Shown: piece by piece, positions 34,102-43,338 of the stretch | Layout of the letters: each line of letters opens with the position of its first letter | How positions within the stretch are numbered: position 1 is the stretch's first letter | The notes under the pieces: generated by a model | The model's input: the letters and a program-made list of their open reading frames with translations, nothing else | Database searches by the model: none | Told to the model about the DNA's origin: nothing | Assembly (NCBI RefSeq): GCF_047731265.1 | Contig: NZ_CP159835.1 | Span: 124,001 to 188,000 of the forward strand | Direction: 5' to 3' | From: Patiriisocius sp047731265 | Lineage (GTDB): Bacteria; Bacteroidota; Bacteroidia; Flavobacteriales; Flavobacteriaceae | Length of the DNA stretch: 64,000 nucleotides | Translations under genes and position numbers: made by a program

Positions 34102-35623
34102 TTTGTTCCATTAGTTTTAAGGCCCATTTTTTACTCGTTGCATAAGATTTATTCATTTTTTTTAAATAGCTAATTGGGTTTTTTACTTTTTGCGACTTAT
34201 ATACTTTTACAAATAGCATAAACCTATAACTGTTTAGCTGAGTAGCAGTGAAATGTTTTATTTTGTAGAGCATAACCGTTGGGGAAGGTTTTGGTTTTGG
34301 GTCTTCAACATCCCATAAAAAATTGTGCTTTTGTCTAAATCCTCCAACAGGTGCTTTAAGATGGAGAAGTTGAATACTTGGCACATATAATATATCTGTA
34401 CCATTGTTACGCAGCTGCATTCCAAAATCACCATCCTCGCCATATCCAAATTCAAAACCCATATTAAATTTCAAATTTTTAATTTTTTCCGAAAGTACAA
34501 GACTTGTGTTGGATCCAAAGCCTAGCCACTGTATAATGTGCTCAACACGCTCCTTTTCATTCTTTTGAAGACAACTCAAGGTGATCGCCGAAAAACGGTT
34601 TGAATGGACTACCGCCATTGCGTTTTCAAGTACATTCTCAGGAATCCTAATATCATCATCTGCAAAAAAAACCCATGTAGACTTAATCTTAGTCAGGGCA
34701 ATATTTCTAGCATTACAAGCACCGGTTTGATGGATAAAAGTATGGTCTATTTTAAATGGCCAAAACTCGTCGTTAAGGTAAGCTAATTGAGAAACCGAAT
34801 TTGGTTCTGGGTTTTGTTCTACAATAATTACTCGCTCGGGGATTAAATTTTGATGCTTGAGATCTACCAGTACGTTATATAAGTAGGAACTCCTTCCCAT
34901 TGTGGGTATGACTACATCTATTGAATCTTTATTATTGAACTTAAAACCTTTATCAATAGGATTATACTTGAGATCTCTTTTTTTAGTAACCAGCGCCAAT
35001 AATATATAATGAAATGTAAAACGCTTATCAAATAACAACTGTTGAAAAGCCAATAAAAACAACCATCTTTTTTTATAGCTTTGTCGTACAAATTGAAATA
35101 AGCCCTTAGTACTTATACAATTAGAAATCGCCTGTATTTCTGTCAATGGTAACAGTAATCCAGGGGAAGAGTAACATAATAATCCTTGTGCCATTGCTGA
35201 CTTTGCAACTGTGTTTAAATAATAAATAAAAGGTTGAGTAAGAGGTAATGGTGATATCATCGAGTTGAAAACACTACTCCTTGCACATCCTACAATAGCA
35301 CTCATTAACCAAGTGGCATATTTTACATTTTTATTGACGTTTATAAATAACGTATCCTCTACATACCCAATGTCCTTTGACATATAGTTTAGCCCAGGAT
35401 TAAATGACAGTAAATTATTGTCTGGAATATCATTTTTTCTGAAGTATTCTAGATTCAAACTAGAGCGATATTGCTTTTCAACCCATACTATTAAATCATT
35501 CGGGTACTCTTTTGCCAGTTGAAAAATAGCAGCTAACACGCCATTATCGTTAATCCCAGCAACAGGAATAGATTGATTTTCTATTTGGACTACTCGATTA
35601 TTATGATGGGTTATGAGTATCAT
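34094..35623 (-). CDS. GT2 glycosyltransferase with long N-terminal domain
   Basis: A 509-residue protein. The GT2 domain occupies about residues 233-470 (DVVIPTMGRSSYLYNV, WVFFADDDIRIPE, FEFGYGEDGDFGMQL). The first 230 residues are a separate domain I do not recognise, starting MILITHHNNRVVQIE. It is mixed alpha/beta with no clear membrane helix, and does not look like a second GT2. It may bind the acceptor. Overlaps by four to eight bases with genes on both sides point to coupled translation. Confidence 0.87.
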   Translation of the reverse strand: MILITHHNNRVVQIENQSIPVAGINDNGVLAAIFQLAKEYPNDLIVWVEKQYRSSLNLEYFRKNDIPDNNLLSFNPGLNYMSKDIGYVEDTLFINVNKNVKYATWLMSAIVGCARSSVFNSMISPLPLTQPFIYYLNTVAKSAMAQGLLCYSSPGLLLPLTEIQAISNCISTKGLFQFVRQSYKKRWLFLLAFQQLLFDKRFTFHYILLALVTKKRDLKYNPIDKGFKFNNKDSIDVVIPTMGRSSYLYNVLVDLKHQNLIPERVIIVEQNPEPNSVSQLAYLNDEFWPFKIDHTFIHQTGACNARNIALTKIKSTWVFFADDDIRIPENVLENAMAVVHSNRFSAITLSCLQKNEKERVEHIIQWLGFGSNTSLVLSEKIKNLKFNMGFEFGYGEDGDFGMQLRNNGTDILYVPSIQLLHLKAPVGGFRQKHNFLWDVEDPKPKPSPTVMLYKIKHFTATQLNSYRFMLFVKVYKSQKVKNPISYLKKMNKSYATSKKWALKLMEQND

Positions 35624-36771
35624 TGGACAGATTCCTTAATTATTTTTTGATAAAAATCAACCGAACTTATAGCGACTTTACTTCTATCATATTTCAATTC
35701 TGCCGCTTCTCTTGCTGCAGCTCCAAATGCACTGTTTTTTTCTGAATCTAATAAGAGTTTGACCACGCTATTGGCAAAACTATCGTGATTTGTAGGATGC
35801 ACAAGAAATCCGTTTTTACCATCGGCAATCATTTCTTTAGCCCAACCCACATTAGAAGCCACGATGGCCTTTTTCATTGCCATTGCCTCTATCCAAGAAA
35901 CTGGAAGTGCCTCTGCAAAAGTGGGAAATATACAAACCGATGCTTTTTCTATGTGCGCCTTCATATCATCATAAGCTACTTTACCTAAATAACTGACACG
36001 CGCTGCTGCGCTTTCTGAAAACAAAGGCTGCATTAAGGACCAAGTAGACGCGCTTCCTGTTTTTATATCGCCACTATCAGACCCAATTAAAACTAAGGTA
36101 GCATCTGGCACGAGCGCTATAATTTTATTAAAAATTAATGGGAGTTCTAACATCCCCTTTTTGCGTATCAAGGTTCCGAAATATAGGATGGTTTTTGCAT
36201 CATTTTTCACCATACTAGGGGCAAACAGATCAAGGTCAAGTCCATTTGGGATCACCGTTATATTTCTTTCTGAATCAAATAATTGATTACTAAGTTTTCC
36301 AGTAAAAGCACTTACTGAGATGATACCATCTGCAGAAATAAAAGCCCGTTGCTCATGGTATTTATTGCGCCTTTTTACTTTTCGATTATCTAAATGACAA
36401 AAATAAGTGTCACTGCCGTGCAATCGCAATACCAGCGGACACGCTGTTTTTATTCTTGAAGTAAACCCTGTCCAATCTGGCGCTTCGACAATAGCTATTT
36501 TTCCAGCATCGTACAAGGCATCAATACGTCTCTCCACTTTTCTTTGAGTAAGATACCGCGATAGCCCTTTTACCTTGATGTTTTTAATCACATAAAATGT
36601 AATTCCATTTTCAGTAAAAACTTGATCTTTGTTTTGCCCATAAATTAATATGGTAACGGTATGCCCAAGACCAACTAGTCCCTGTGCTAGATGAACAAGA
36701 CTACTCCCTATACCTCCTGAAGGCCCAAAACTGGGATGCGGATATTCTGGGGTTAGGAAGGCGATGTTCAT
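35620..36771 (-). CDS. GT4-type glycosyltransferase
   Basis: A 383-residue GT-B enzyme: N-terminal MNIAFLTPEYPHPSFG with the glycine-rich GPSGGIGSSLVHLAQGL, then VLRLHGSDTYFCH, ILYFGTLIRKKGMLE, and the donor-site FPTFAEALPVSWIEAMAMKK. The open frame begins at TTG 36780, but the ATG at 36771 gives the normal start and is preferred. Probably acts on the growing lipid-linked chain; sugar unknown. Confidence 0.9.
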   Translation of the reverse strand: MNIAFLTPEYPHPSFGPSGGIGSSLVHLAQGLVGLGHTVTILIYGQNKDQVFTENGITFYVIKNIKVKGLSRYLTQRKVERRIDALYDAGKIAIVEAPDWTGFTSRIKTACPLVLRLHGSDTYFCHLDNRKVKRRNKYHEQRAFISADGIISVSAFTGKLSNQLFDSERNITVIPNGLDLDLFAPSMVKNDAKTILYFGTLIRKKGMLELPLIFNKIIALVPDATLVLIGSDSGDIKTGSASTWSLMQPLFSESAAARVSYLGKVAYDDMKAHIEKASVCIFPTFAEALPVSWIEAMAMKKAIVASNVGWAKEMIADGKNGFLVHPTNHDSFANSVVKLLLDSEKNSAFGAAAREAAELKYDRSKVAISSVDFYQKIIKESVQ

Positions 36772-36772
36772 T

Positions 36773-37849
36773 TTATTCAATCAGTTTAAAATGATTATTC
36801 ACCATATAATCAATCGTGAATTCATTCTCAATAGCGGTTCTCGTATTTATGGTAATGCCTTGCTTGCCTTCATACAATCTTTCTATAATCCCTTTAAGCG
36901 CTTTTGTGTCTTTAGCCGTAAAAATATAACCATTCTCTCCCGCGGTAACCGCTTCTTCATTACCCCCTACTGGTGTAGTAATCACTGGAACATTTGCTGC
37001 CAGACTTTCTAAAATTGAAAGGCTAAAACATTCCATATACGTAGGTTGGATCATATAATCATAGGCAGCATAGGTCGTATGCAATGTTGGGCTATTCCCC
37101 ATAAACTGAAATACGTGATGCAATTCTTTCTCCGTAACCATCGATTCTAACTGCGATTTATAAGGCCCGTCTCCATAAATGTCTATGGTTAATTCCTTGG
37201 TGATTTCAGAAGAAAGTAAACTCACGGCGGTAATTAAATCTTGGATTCCTTTAGATTCCCGAAGATGCGATGCCACAAGAAATCTAGGGTTTAATTTTTT
37301 CCGATCCTTTTGAATCAGGATATGATCTATAATAACGCCATTATAAATGGTCTTGCATTTATTAGCGATGTGTTTACCAAAATCCTTTTGCATCTCAAAG
37401 ACAGTATACTGTGAAACCCCAATAAAAACATCTATAAATGTACTGTAAAGCCGTCCTTTTAACTTTTTTAGTATCCCTTTAGTTCTTGAATATCCTTCTA
37501 AGGGTCGAGGATTGTGATCAACTGCTATTATTTTTGATCTCGTTTTAATTTTTGCTTCTCGAAAAAACGGGGTACATAACTCTAAAAAATGAGTGATGAC
37601 TAGATCATATTTGGGCTTATTTTTCTTGAGATAAGACAGAAAGGTTAATTCTATAGAAGCATTATCTTCTGTTGCAATAATGTGAAAATTAGCATAGTCA
37701 TTGTGGTTTGACACATTCGGGAAAAACCAATCAATTTTGACTCCTTCATCCTTGCATTTTTTCTGAAATGCCCAAAAGAAATGATCCATCCCCCCTATTC
37801 TTTCTGGAAGGAGTTTATAATCACAGAGTATGGCTATTTTTTTATTCAC
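36773..37849 (-). CDS. GT4-type glycosyltransferase
   Basis: A 358-residue GT-B enzyme with NKKIAILCDYKLLPERIGG at the start, RFLVASHLRESKGIQDL at the domain junction and PTYMECFSLSILESLAANV at the donor site, followed by TTPVGGNEEAV. The start is a GTG at 37849, overlapping the upstream gene's end by eight bases. Sugar unknown. Confidence 0.9.
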   Translation of the reverse strand: MNKKIAILCDYKLLPERIGGMDHFFWAFQKKCKDEGVKIDWFFPNVSNHNDYANFHIIATEDNASIELTFLSYLKKNKPKYDLVITHFLELCTPFFREAKIKTRSKIIAVDHNPRPLEGYSRTKGILKKLKGRLYSTFIDVFIGVSQYTVFEMQKDFGKHIANKCKTIYNGVIIDHILIQKDRKKLNPRFLVASHLRESKGIQDLITAVSLLSSEITKELTIDIYGDGPYKSQLESMVTEKELHHVFQFMGNSPTLHTTYAAYDYMIQPTYMECFSLSILESLAANVPVITTPVGGNEEAVTAGENGYIFTAKDTKALKGIIERLYEGKQGITINTRTAIENEFTIDYMVNNHFKLIE

Positions 37850-39245
37850 GTGCTGTTTTTAATGCAGCTATAATTCGTTGGCTAGTACCTTTAAGTGGCT
37901 TGCCTATTTGCAACTTTAATAATGCTTTTTGTTCCTCCAATCTTGATAGAGGGTTTTCTAAGCTAAAGTTAATTTCATTAACTAAAGCAACTTCATCTCT
38001 TGGGATTGTAACGGCCCCAATAGCAACAACGCGCTCATAATGTCCATACTTTAAGTATTTACCATCGTTATATAACCCATTTGTCGGGGTGCCAAAAACA
38101 GGATTCACAACGGGCTTATCAAACAACATAAAATCTAACCCCATAGTAGAACACATGTTTACATTAAGATCACAATACATTAACAGAGAACGCAGCGTTC
38201 TTAAATCTTCACTTTCTGGCACCCGTTGCGACCAAGGCTCAGGATGATTTTCTCGTGTAAGTGTCCACTGCGGGAAATTCCATATAATAGCGGGATATTG
38301 TTCTTTTATATCAGAAAATCTAACCCCATCTTCTGCTGGGCTTGTTCGAACAATAAAATTAACTGGTTCAATTTTTCTTTGATCAATTGCCTTTGCTATT
38401 ACTTCGACATATAAAGAATCATTTTTACTAGTAGAAACATCACCACAACTGTAGCAAATAGTTTTTAAATTCGGATTTATATTAAATCGTGCTTCAAAAC
38501 TCGTTTTTTCAACAAAATAGGTATCTAAAACATAGGGTTCAAACTGTGGAGTACCAACAACCGAAACCTTTATATTTTTAGTTTCAGGGTAAAAATAGTG
38601 CAACTCTTCCTTCATTAAATCACTCCAAACAACATAAGAATCAAATGGTGCTGCCATCCTCCCCTTAGATGGCAAATTATCCCAACTAAAAATAAACGAA
38701 CAGGTTTTAATGTTTAGCTTTTTTGCCATTGCGTCCAAAGGTGCAAGGTATGGTGGACGCTGATGCGTAAAAAACAAGACATCTGGTTTTGTTTCTTTTA
38801 ATAGTTGATAATACGCTATTGAAACAGGGTTTTTAGAAAAACTCTGTTTCTGCTTTTTATAGAAATGATTAATGTTTTTCTCTGAATTAAATAACGATGT
38901 CCAGATAAATGCAAAACGCGTGAGCCAAGAACGTTTACTATACGTGGTGGCTCTATTTTTTTCAAGATTCATCGCAATCCCATAAAACTTCTTTTTATGT
39001 TTTTGCATATGTGCGACTTCTTTTAACTTTCTATACAACCAAGTTAACTTTCCTTCTTTAAAAACAGGAAGTTCAATCACTTCACAAGTATCAGAAATAT
39101 AGGCTGAAAAAACTTCGGCCGGCAGCCCAGAATAAATAGTGAGCTTTTCAAAGGCCTCACTAGCCTTTATGCAAAAATCACTCAAGACGAAGTTTCGATA
39201 CCCCACTCCATCAACAATTACAATACCTAAATTTTTCACCCCCAT
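37842..39245 (-). CDS. Hypothetical GT-B-like protein of the polysaccharide locus
   Basis: A 467-residue soluble protein without a clean family match. The middle (VLFFTHQRPPYLAPLDAMAK, SFIFSWDNLPSKGRMAAPF, YVVWSDLMKEE) resembles the glycerol-/ribitol-phosphate-transferase-like or surface-glycan GT-B proteins of capsule loci. The C-terminal MCSTMGLDFMLFDKPVVNPVF resembles a nucleotide-sugar pocket with a Ser-Thr turn. It is therefore probably a glycosyl- or alditol-phosphate transferase. It overlaps the GTG of the next gene by eight bases and the upstream dehydrogenase by ten. It is immediately downstream of the sialic-acid-like module, so transfer of that acid is one possibility. Confidence 0.6.
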   Translation of the reverse strand: MGVKNLGIVIVDGVGYRNFVLSDFCIKASEAFEKLTIYSGLPAEVFSAYISDTCEVIELPVFKEGKLTWLYRKLKEVAHMQKHKKKFYGIAMNLEKNRATTYSKRSWLTRFAFIWTSLFNSEKNINHFYKKQKQSFSKNPVSIAYYQLLKETKPDVLFFTHQRPPYLAPLDAMAKKLNIKTCSFIFSWDNLPSKGRMAAPFDSYVVWSDLMKEELHYFYPETKNIKVSVVGTPQFEPYVLDTYFVEKTSFEARFNINPNLKTICYSCGDVSTSKNDSLYVEVIAKAIDQRKIEPVNFIVRTSPAEDGVRFSDIKEQYPAIIWNFPQWTLTRENHPEPWSQRVPESEDLRTLRSLLMYCDLNVNMCSTMGLDFMLFDKPVVNPVFGTPTNGLYNDGKYLKYGHYERVVAIGAVTIPRDEVALVNEINFSLENPLSRLEEQKALLKLQIGKPLKGTSQRIIAALKTARE

Positions 39246-40189
39246 TTATATAGCAATTTTTTAATCACAAATTCTTCTGTTTGTTGCATCGAGTCAATTG
39301 TAGCCCCTGCAATGTGAGGCGTTATTATAGCATTTATATGAGACTGAGCATATTTTAACAAGATACTTTTTTCTCGTTCTTCTTTTATTAATTCTTGATT
39401 CAAAACATCTACTGCTACGCCTCCTATGTGGCCATCAATTAAGGACGCTACCAGAGCAACTTCGTCTATAATTTCACCCCTTGACGTGTTAATAATCAAA
39501 CTCCCTTTTTTTAATTTGGATAATTTTTCCGCATTTAAAAAATGAGTGGTTTTGTCATTTAACGGAATGTGTACTGTTAAAACATCAATGGATGCTAAAA
39601 AACCAGTCAAGTCTTCTGTTTGATTGGGCAAGTTGTTAAGCTCGTTATCTATATCATAAAAGCTATAGGTCATATCAAAAGCTTCAGCATACCTTGCAAT
39701 TTGTTTCCCTACTCTTCCAAAACCCAGAATACCTAATTTTAAGTTGGTTAGGTTGCGCCCAATAAAAGCATCTCGATTCCATAAACCATTAATTACATGT
39801 TTATTGGCTTGTGGTATATGTCTTACTAGTGCTAATAACAAACCCCAGGTATGTTCTGCGGTGGAAGGAATACTTTTTAGGTATTCTGTTTCTCCTTTTA
39901 AAGAGATAATTTCAATACCCATAGAAGAGGCTGTCTCCGCGTCTATGTGATTTAAACCTGTTGTAGGTGTCACTATATATTTAAGATTTTGTGCAAGCTT
40001 TAAAAACTTAGCATTTACTACATGTTGCAATCTTAGAATTAAAACATCGGCATCTGCACACGTTTCCATTAATTGACTATGAGAAAAAGGGCCTAAGATG
40101 ACGTCTCCTATTTGTTTTAACATATTTAAACCATACGGAGAAAAACGACTTGGTTCAGCGATAACTATTTTTGTTCTTCTTTTTTCCAT
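39236..40189 (-). CDS. D-2-hydroxyacid dehydrogenase family protein
   Basis: A 317-residue NAD-dependent dehydrogenase of the D-isomer-specific 2-hydroxyacid family, which interconverts 2-keto and 2-hydroxy acids. The NAD site is LGILGFGRVGKQIARYAEAF, followed by the acidic SFYDID that favours NAD. The catalytic Arg is in NTSRGEIIDE and the catalytic His in TPHIAGAT. It overlaps the neuA-like gene by 25 bases and the next gene by ten, so it belongs to the nonulosonic-acid module. Such an enzyme is not part of the textbook sialic acid path; it may make a hydroxyacid substituent or a sugar precursor. Confidence 0.88.
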   Translation of the reverse strand: MEKRRTKIVIAEPSRFSPYGLNMLKQIGDVILGPFSHSQLMETCADADVLILRLQHVVNAKFLKLAQNLKYIVTPTTGLNHIDAETASSMGIEIISLKGETEYLKSIPSTAEHTWGLLLALVRHIPQANKHVINGLWNRDAFIGRNLTNLKLGILGFGRVGKQIARYAEAFDMTYSFYDIDNELNNLPNQTEDLTGFLASIDVLTVHIPLNDKTTHFLNAEKLSKLKKGSLIINTSRGEIIDEVALVASLIDGHIGGVAVDVLNQELIKEEREKSILLKYAQSHINAIITPHIAGATIDSMQQTEEFVIKKLLYKWG

Positions 40190-40863
40190 AAGGGCATTAA
40201 ATATTTTAAAAGAACAATGTCTTGTTGGGTGTCTATGTTAGCAGACCAAGCCGCGTCCATAATATAAGCTCCTTTATTAATAGGCATTAATGTTCTCTCT
40301 TTCTTGAGCGATTCGGTTTTTACAAGATAAATACAACCATTTCGGATGTAATGTAATGGTAGCTCCTGTCTTCTGGTTGTTTCTAAAGATGGGTGCAATG
40401 CACTTAATTTATTATGATCTATTTTATACATTCTGGCGGGATGATGGTCTCCTACAGGGATAACACTTACTACTCCATCTACATTTAGATTTAATAGCAT
40501 CTCAATGCTTTCATCAATGTCAGAACTTTTTCTCAATGGTGCTGTAGGTTGTAATAACATAATCGCATCATACGGTTCCTCTTTCTCCTCTAATTTTCTC
40601 AAAATAGCTAATACCGTATCTAGTACATTTGATGTATCTGAGGCTAATGTTTCTTCTCTAATATGCACTTTAACACCCATTTCCTCTGCTATTTTTACAA
40701 TTTTAGGGTCGTCTGTACTTACAATAACATTTGAAATCAATTTACTTCTTAAGGCGCTTTCTACAGCATACTGTACCAATGGCTTTCCATCAATAACCAT
40801 GGTGTTTTTACCCGGAACTCCTTTGCTGCCGCCTCGTGCTGGTATGATGCCAAGCACTCTCAT
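40165..40863 (-). CDS. neuA: Acylneuraminate cytidylyltransferase family protein
   Basis: Activates a nonulosonic acid (sialic, legionaminic or related) with CTP to give the CMP-sugar donor. The 232 residues have the nucleotide-binding RVLGIIPARGGSKGVPGKN at the start, TLASDTSNVLDTV, LLQPTAPLRKSSDI and the metal-binding ANIDTQQD near the end. Length matches the short single-domain form. It overlaps the dehydrogenase by 25 bases and abuts neuC, forming a tight neuB-neuC-neuA order. The symbol reflects family; the exact sugar is not proven. Confidence 0.87.
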   Translation of the reverse strand: MRVLGIIPARGGSKGVPGKNTMVIDGKPLVQYAVESALRSKLISNVIVSTDDPKIVKIAEEMGVKVHIREETLASDTSNVLDTVLAILRKLEEKEEPYDAIMLLQPTAPLRKSSDIDESIEMLLNLNVDGVVSVIPVGDHHPARMYKIDHNKLSALHPSLETTRRQELPLHYIRNGCIYLVKTESLKKERTLMPINKGAYIMDAAWSANIDTQQDIVLLKYLMPLWKKEEQK

Positions 40864-42023
40864 TAATAAGTGATTGTTTTATGAAACCTAAGTTCAATAG
40901 TAGCTAGTATGTCTGCTATCTGTTTTCCGCTTTCTCCAGTACCATAGATGGTTTCTTGTTGCTTGCGTGGTGATCCTAGCTGTGAGGTAATTGCATTTTT
41001 TATTGCATCTTCTGTATACATCACATCAATAACGTTACTTCCGCGCAGTCGTCTATTTTGTCGGGTTCCGATGTTTACCACCGGCACACCTAAATAAGAG
41101 CATTCTCTAATCCCTACGCTACTGTTCCCTATCAAACAACTACTGTTTTTAAGTAATTTTAAAAAATCTAGGGGTTCCATGTTTTTGAAAAAATGGATGT
41201 GTTTAAGATGATGATGTTCCCGATAGGAACGAATTCCACTTGACGTGCCATCTGCTCCTGCATCTACATTAGGCCAAAACCAAAAGGCAGGCACTTTGAG
41301 AGCATCTATTACCCGCAATGTTTTTAATACATCCTCTCTGGCAGATGCATACTCGGTAGTCACCGGATGTTGCATCACCACGAGATATCCTTTTTTATGA
41401 TCAAACTGCTGCCCTACGCCGCCATATTTCTTAAAAGGATCAAAATCTAATGATGGATTGTTTGCCACCTCAGCAGCAAGATCAATCGAGGGACAACCCG
41501 TATTGTAAACATAGTTGGGATCTTCTCCCATTTTTATAACGCGCTGTTTGGCGTCTTCACTCGTCACGAAATGTATGTCTGCTAATTTGGTATTTGCATG
41601 GCGTACCTTCTCATCAATGTTCCCCGTTACTTCTCCTCCCTGTAAATGAATTAGTGGAATGTTTTGATACGCAGCTGCAATAGAAGCCGCAATGGTTTCA
41701 AAGCGGTCTGCAATGGTTAATACGGCATCTGGCTGCAAATTATAGAACACATTTGCAAGTTCCATGACTCCTAGTCCAGTCGTTTTTGCCATCGCAGTTT
41801 TGTTTTCTCCTTCAAGGACCATAAAAACTTTTTCGGCAATGGTAAAACCATCACGTTCTATAAAATCTACTGCGTTGCCATAGCGATCTAACAATGCAGA
41901 TCCAGCCACGACTAATTGAAGCTCCAGCGCTGGATGGTCTTTTATTGCTTGCAATGCCGTTTTTACCCTACTATAGGAAGGTCTCGCGGTTATCACTGCA
42001 CATATTTTTCTTTTAGCATCCAT
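40863..42023 (-). CDS. neuC: UDP-N-acetylglucosamine 2-epimerase, hydrolysing (NeuC/LegG type)
   Basis: A 386-residue enzyme that inverts C2 and removes UDP, giving ManNAc or a 2,4-diacetamido sugar for NeuB. The N-terminus has ICAVITARPSYSRVKTAL, and the key motifs are TIADRFETIA and HLQGGEVTGNIDEKVRH, with GNSSVGIRECSYLGVPVVN in the UDP domain. These features separate the hydrolysing NeuC branch from the non-hydrolysing WecB. Whether it acts on UDP-GlcNAc or UDP-diNAc-bacillosamine is undetermined; no bacillosamine pathway genes are seen in this window. It lies between neuB and neuA. Confidence 0.88.
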   Translation of the reverse strand: MDAKRKICAVITARPSYSRVKTALQAIKDHPALELQLVVAGSALLDRYGNAVDFIERDGFTIAEKVFMVLEGENKTAMAKTTGLGVMELANVFYNLQPDAVLTIADRFETIAASIAAAYQNIPLIHLQGGEVTGNIDEKVRHANTKLADIHFVTSEDAKQRVIKMGEDPNYVYNTGCPSIDLAAEVANNPSLDFDPFKKYGGVGQQFDHKKGYLVVMQHPVTTEYASAREDVLKTLRVIDALKVPAFWFWPNVDAGADGTSSGIRSYREHHHLKHIHFFKNMEPLDFLKLLKNSSCLIGNSSVGIRECSYLGVPVVNIGTRQNRRLRGSNVIDVMYTEDAIKNAITSQLGSPRKQQETIYGTGESGKQIADILATIELRFHKTITY

Positions 42024-42026
42024 TTA

Positions 42027-43028
42027 TTATAGGGCGTCTTGTGTCAAGAAATCCCATTGTGAGAGTTCTTTGGTTAGTTCTTTTCCTAAAACACTTTGAA
42101 ATTGTGCAGCATCAATGCCATAGCTTTTCGGTTTTTTTGCTTCTAAATCTTTAAAGGTAAGAATATGACCTTTTTGTAAGTCTTTGTTTACCGCTAAAGA
42201 TTTTTCAAAAACCTGTTTTAAGTCTTTAAACTGGCTGTTGTCATTTTTATCAATAGGATGATGCGATGCCTTTGCAATCGCTCTAATGGAGTGCACCATT
42301 TTTGGTATTTCTGAAATTTCAATTGATGAAGAAGCGTCCGGTCCAAAATCACTGTGACTAAACACCACGTGAAACTCTAAGATTTCTGCGCCTAAAGCAG
42401 CTGCAGCTATACAGGTAGCAGAATCTGCAGAATGGTCTGAAAAACCTATGGGCACTTGATATCTTTCTTTTAATTCTGAAATGACATTTAATCCATACTG
42501 TGTGGGTAGCGTTGGATAACTCGTTGTGCATTGTAAAATGGAATAGTCTACTTTTTTCTTTTTCAAAAAGGATACCGTTTGATCTAATTCTGCAAAAGAA
42601 CTCATCCCTGAAGAGACAATGATGGGCTTTCCAGTTTTCGCCATTTTCTCGAGCAACAAAAAGTTGTTTACTTCGCCAGAGCCCACCTTATAGCGTGCTA
42701 CTCCAATTTCTTCTAACAAGTCTACCGCTGCATTACTAAAGGGCGACGACATAAATTCTAGCCCTGCTTTTTCACAACGTATTTTTATTTCCTTCCATTG
42801 CACTTTGGTGAATTCCATTCGTTTCCAATAGTCAAAACGGGTCGCATCTTGATCACTAAATTTTATTCTGAATGGCTCATGAATGCTACTTTCTGCCGCA
42901 GCTATATGCGTTTGAAATTTTATAGCATCAATCCCTATTCCCGCTAAAGCATCAATATAGTCATAGACTTTTTGAAGACTACCGTTGTGGGCCTGTGCTA
43001 TTTCTGCTATGATAAAGGGATTGTTCAT
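42027..43028 (-). CDS. neuB: N-acetylneuraminate synthase family protein
   Basis: Condenses phosphoenolpyruvate with ManNAc or a related sugar to form a nine-carbon nonulosonic acid. The 333 residues hold a TIM barrel with FIIAEIAQAHNGSLQKVYDY at the start, IDAIKFQTH, YKVGSGEVNNFLLLEKM and IGFSDHSADSA. A C-terminal SAF antifreeze-like domain begins at about residue 275 (SLAVNKDLQKGHILTF). The frame extends to 43061, but ATG 43028 (MNNPFIIAE) matches the family start. It is the first gene of the neuB-neuC-neuA-dehydrogenase set, four bases from neuC. Downstream of a decayed methyltransferase. Confidence 0.9.
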   Translation of the reverse strand: MNNPFIIAEIAQAHNGSLQKVYDYIDALAGIGIDAIKFQTHIAAAESSIHEPFRIKFSDQDATRFDYWKRMEFTKVQWKEIKIRCEKAGLEFMSSPFSNAAVDLLEEIGVARYKVGSGEVNNFLLLEKMAKTGKPIIVSSGMSSFAELDQTVSFLKKKKVDYSILQCTTSYPTLPTQYGLNVISELKERYQVPIGFSDHSADSATCIAAAALGAEILEFHVVFSHSDFGPDASSSIEISEIPKMVHSIRAIAKASHHPIDKNDNSQFKDLKQVFEKSLAVNKDLQKGHILTFKDLEAKKPKSYGIDAAQFQSVLGKELTKELSQWDFLTQDAL

Positions 43029-43139
43029 GTATTGCAATTTACCTATTTTCTTTAAAATCAATATTCTCTTTAGCCATCTTTGCTTGGTTATTAGTAATTA
43101 CTTATTATTTTCACCAAAACCAGAAGACACTGCGCTTCC

Positions 43140-43328
43140 CTAATCCGTACTATTTATTGCAGCTATTTTCACGCCTAAATCAAAAAAAACAGGGTTTCTA
43201 CCCTCAATAGAATCTTGCACGGCTTTAAAAGGATCATCATTAAATATTGGATTTGCGTGAATCTTGTTAAGAGTAAAACCACGTTTAAGAAGTACTCTTT
43301 TAAAAGTTGACTTTAGTCTCTTAATCAT
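43140..43328 (-). pseudogene. FkbM-type methyltransferase, N-terminal stub
   Basis: A 62-codon frame from ATG 43328 reading MIKRLKSTFKRVLLKRG, DDPFKAVQDSIEGRNPVFFDLGV and then losing similarity (KIAAINSTD, stop). The first 50 residues look like the start of FkbM-family methyltransferases up to SAM motif I (FDLGV, normally followed by NIG), but about 180 residues are absent. After the stop the same frame continues 13 codons to a second stop, perhaps a relic of the far end. It lies between a GT2 gene and neuB. An internal deletion explains it best. Confidence 0.65.
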
Positions 43329-43338
43329 ACGATATTTT

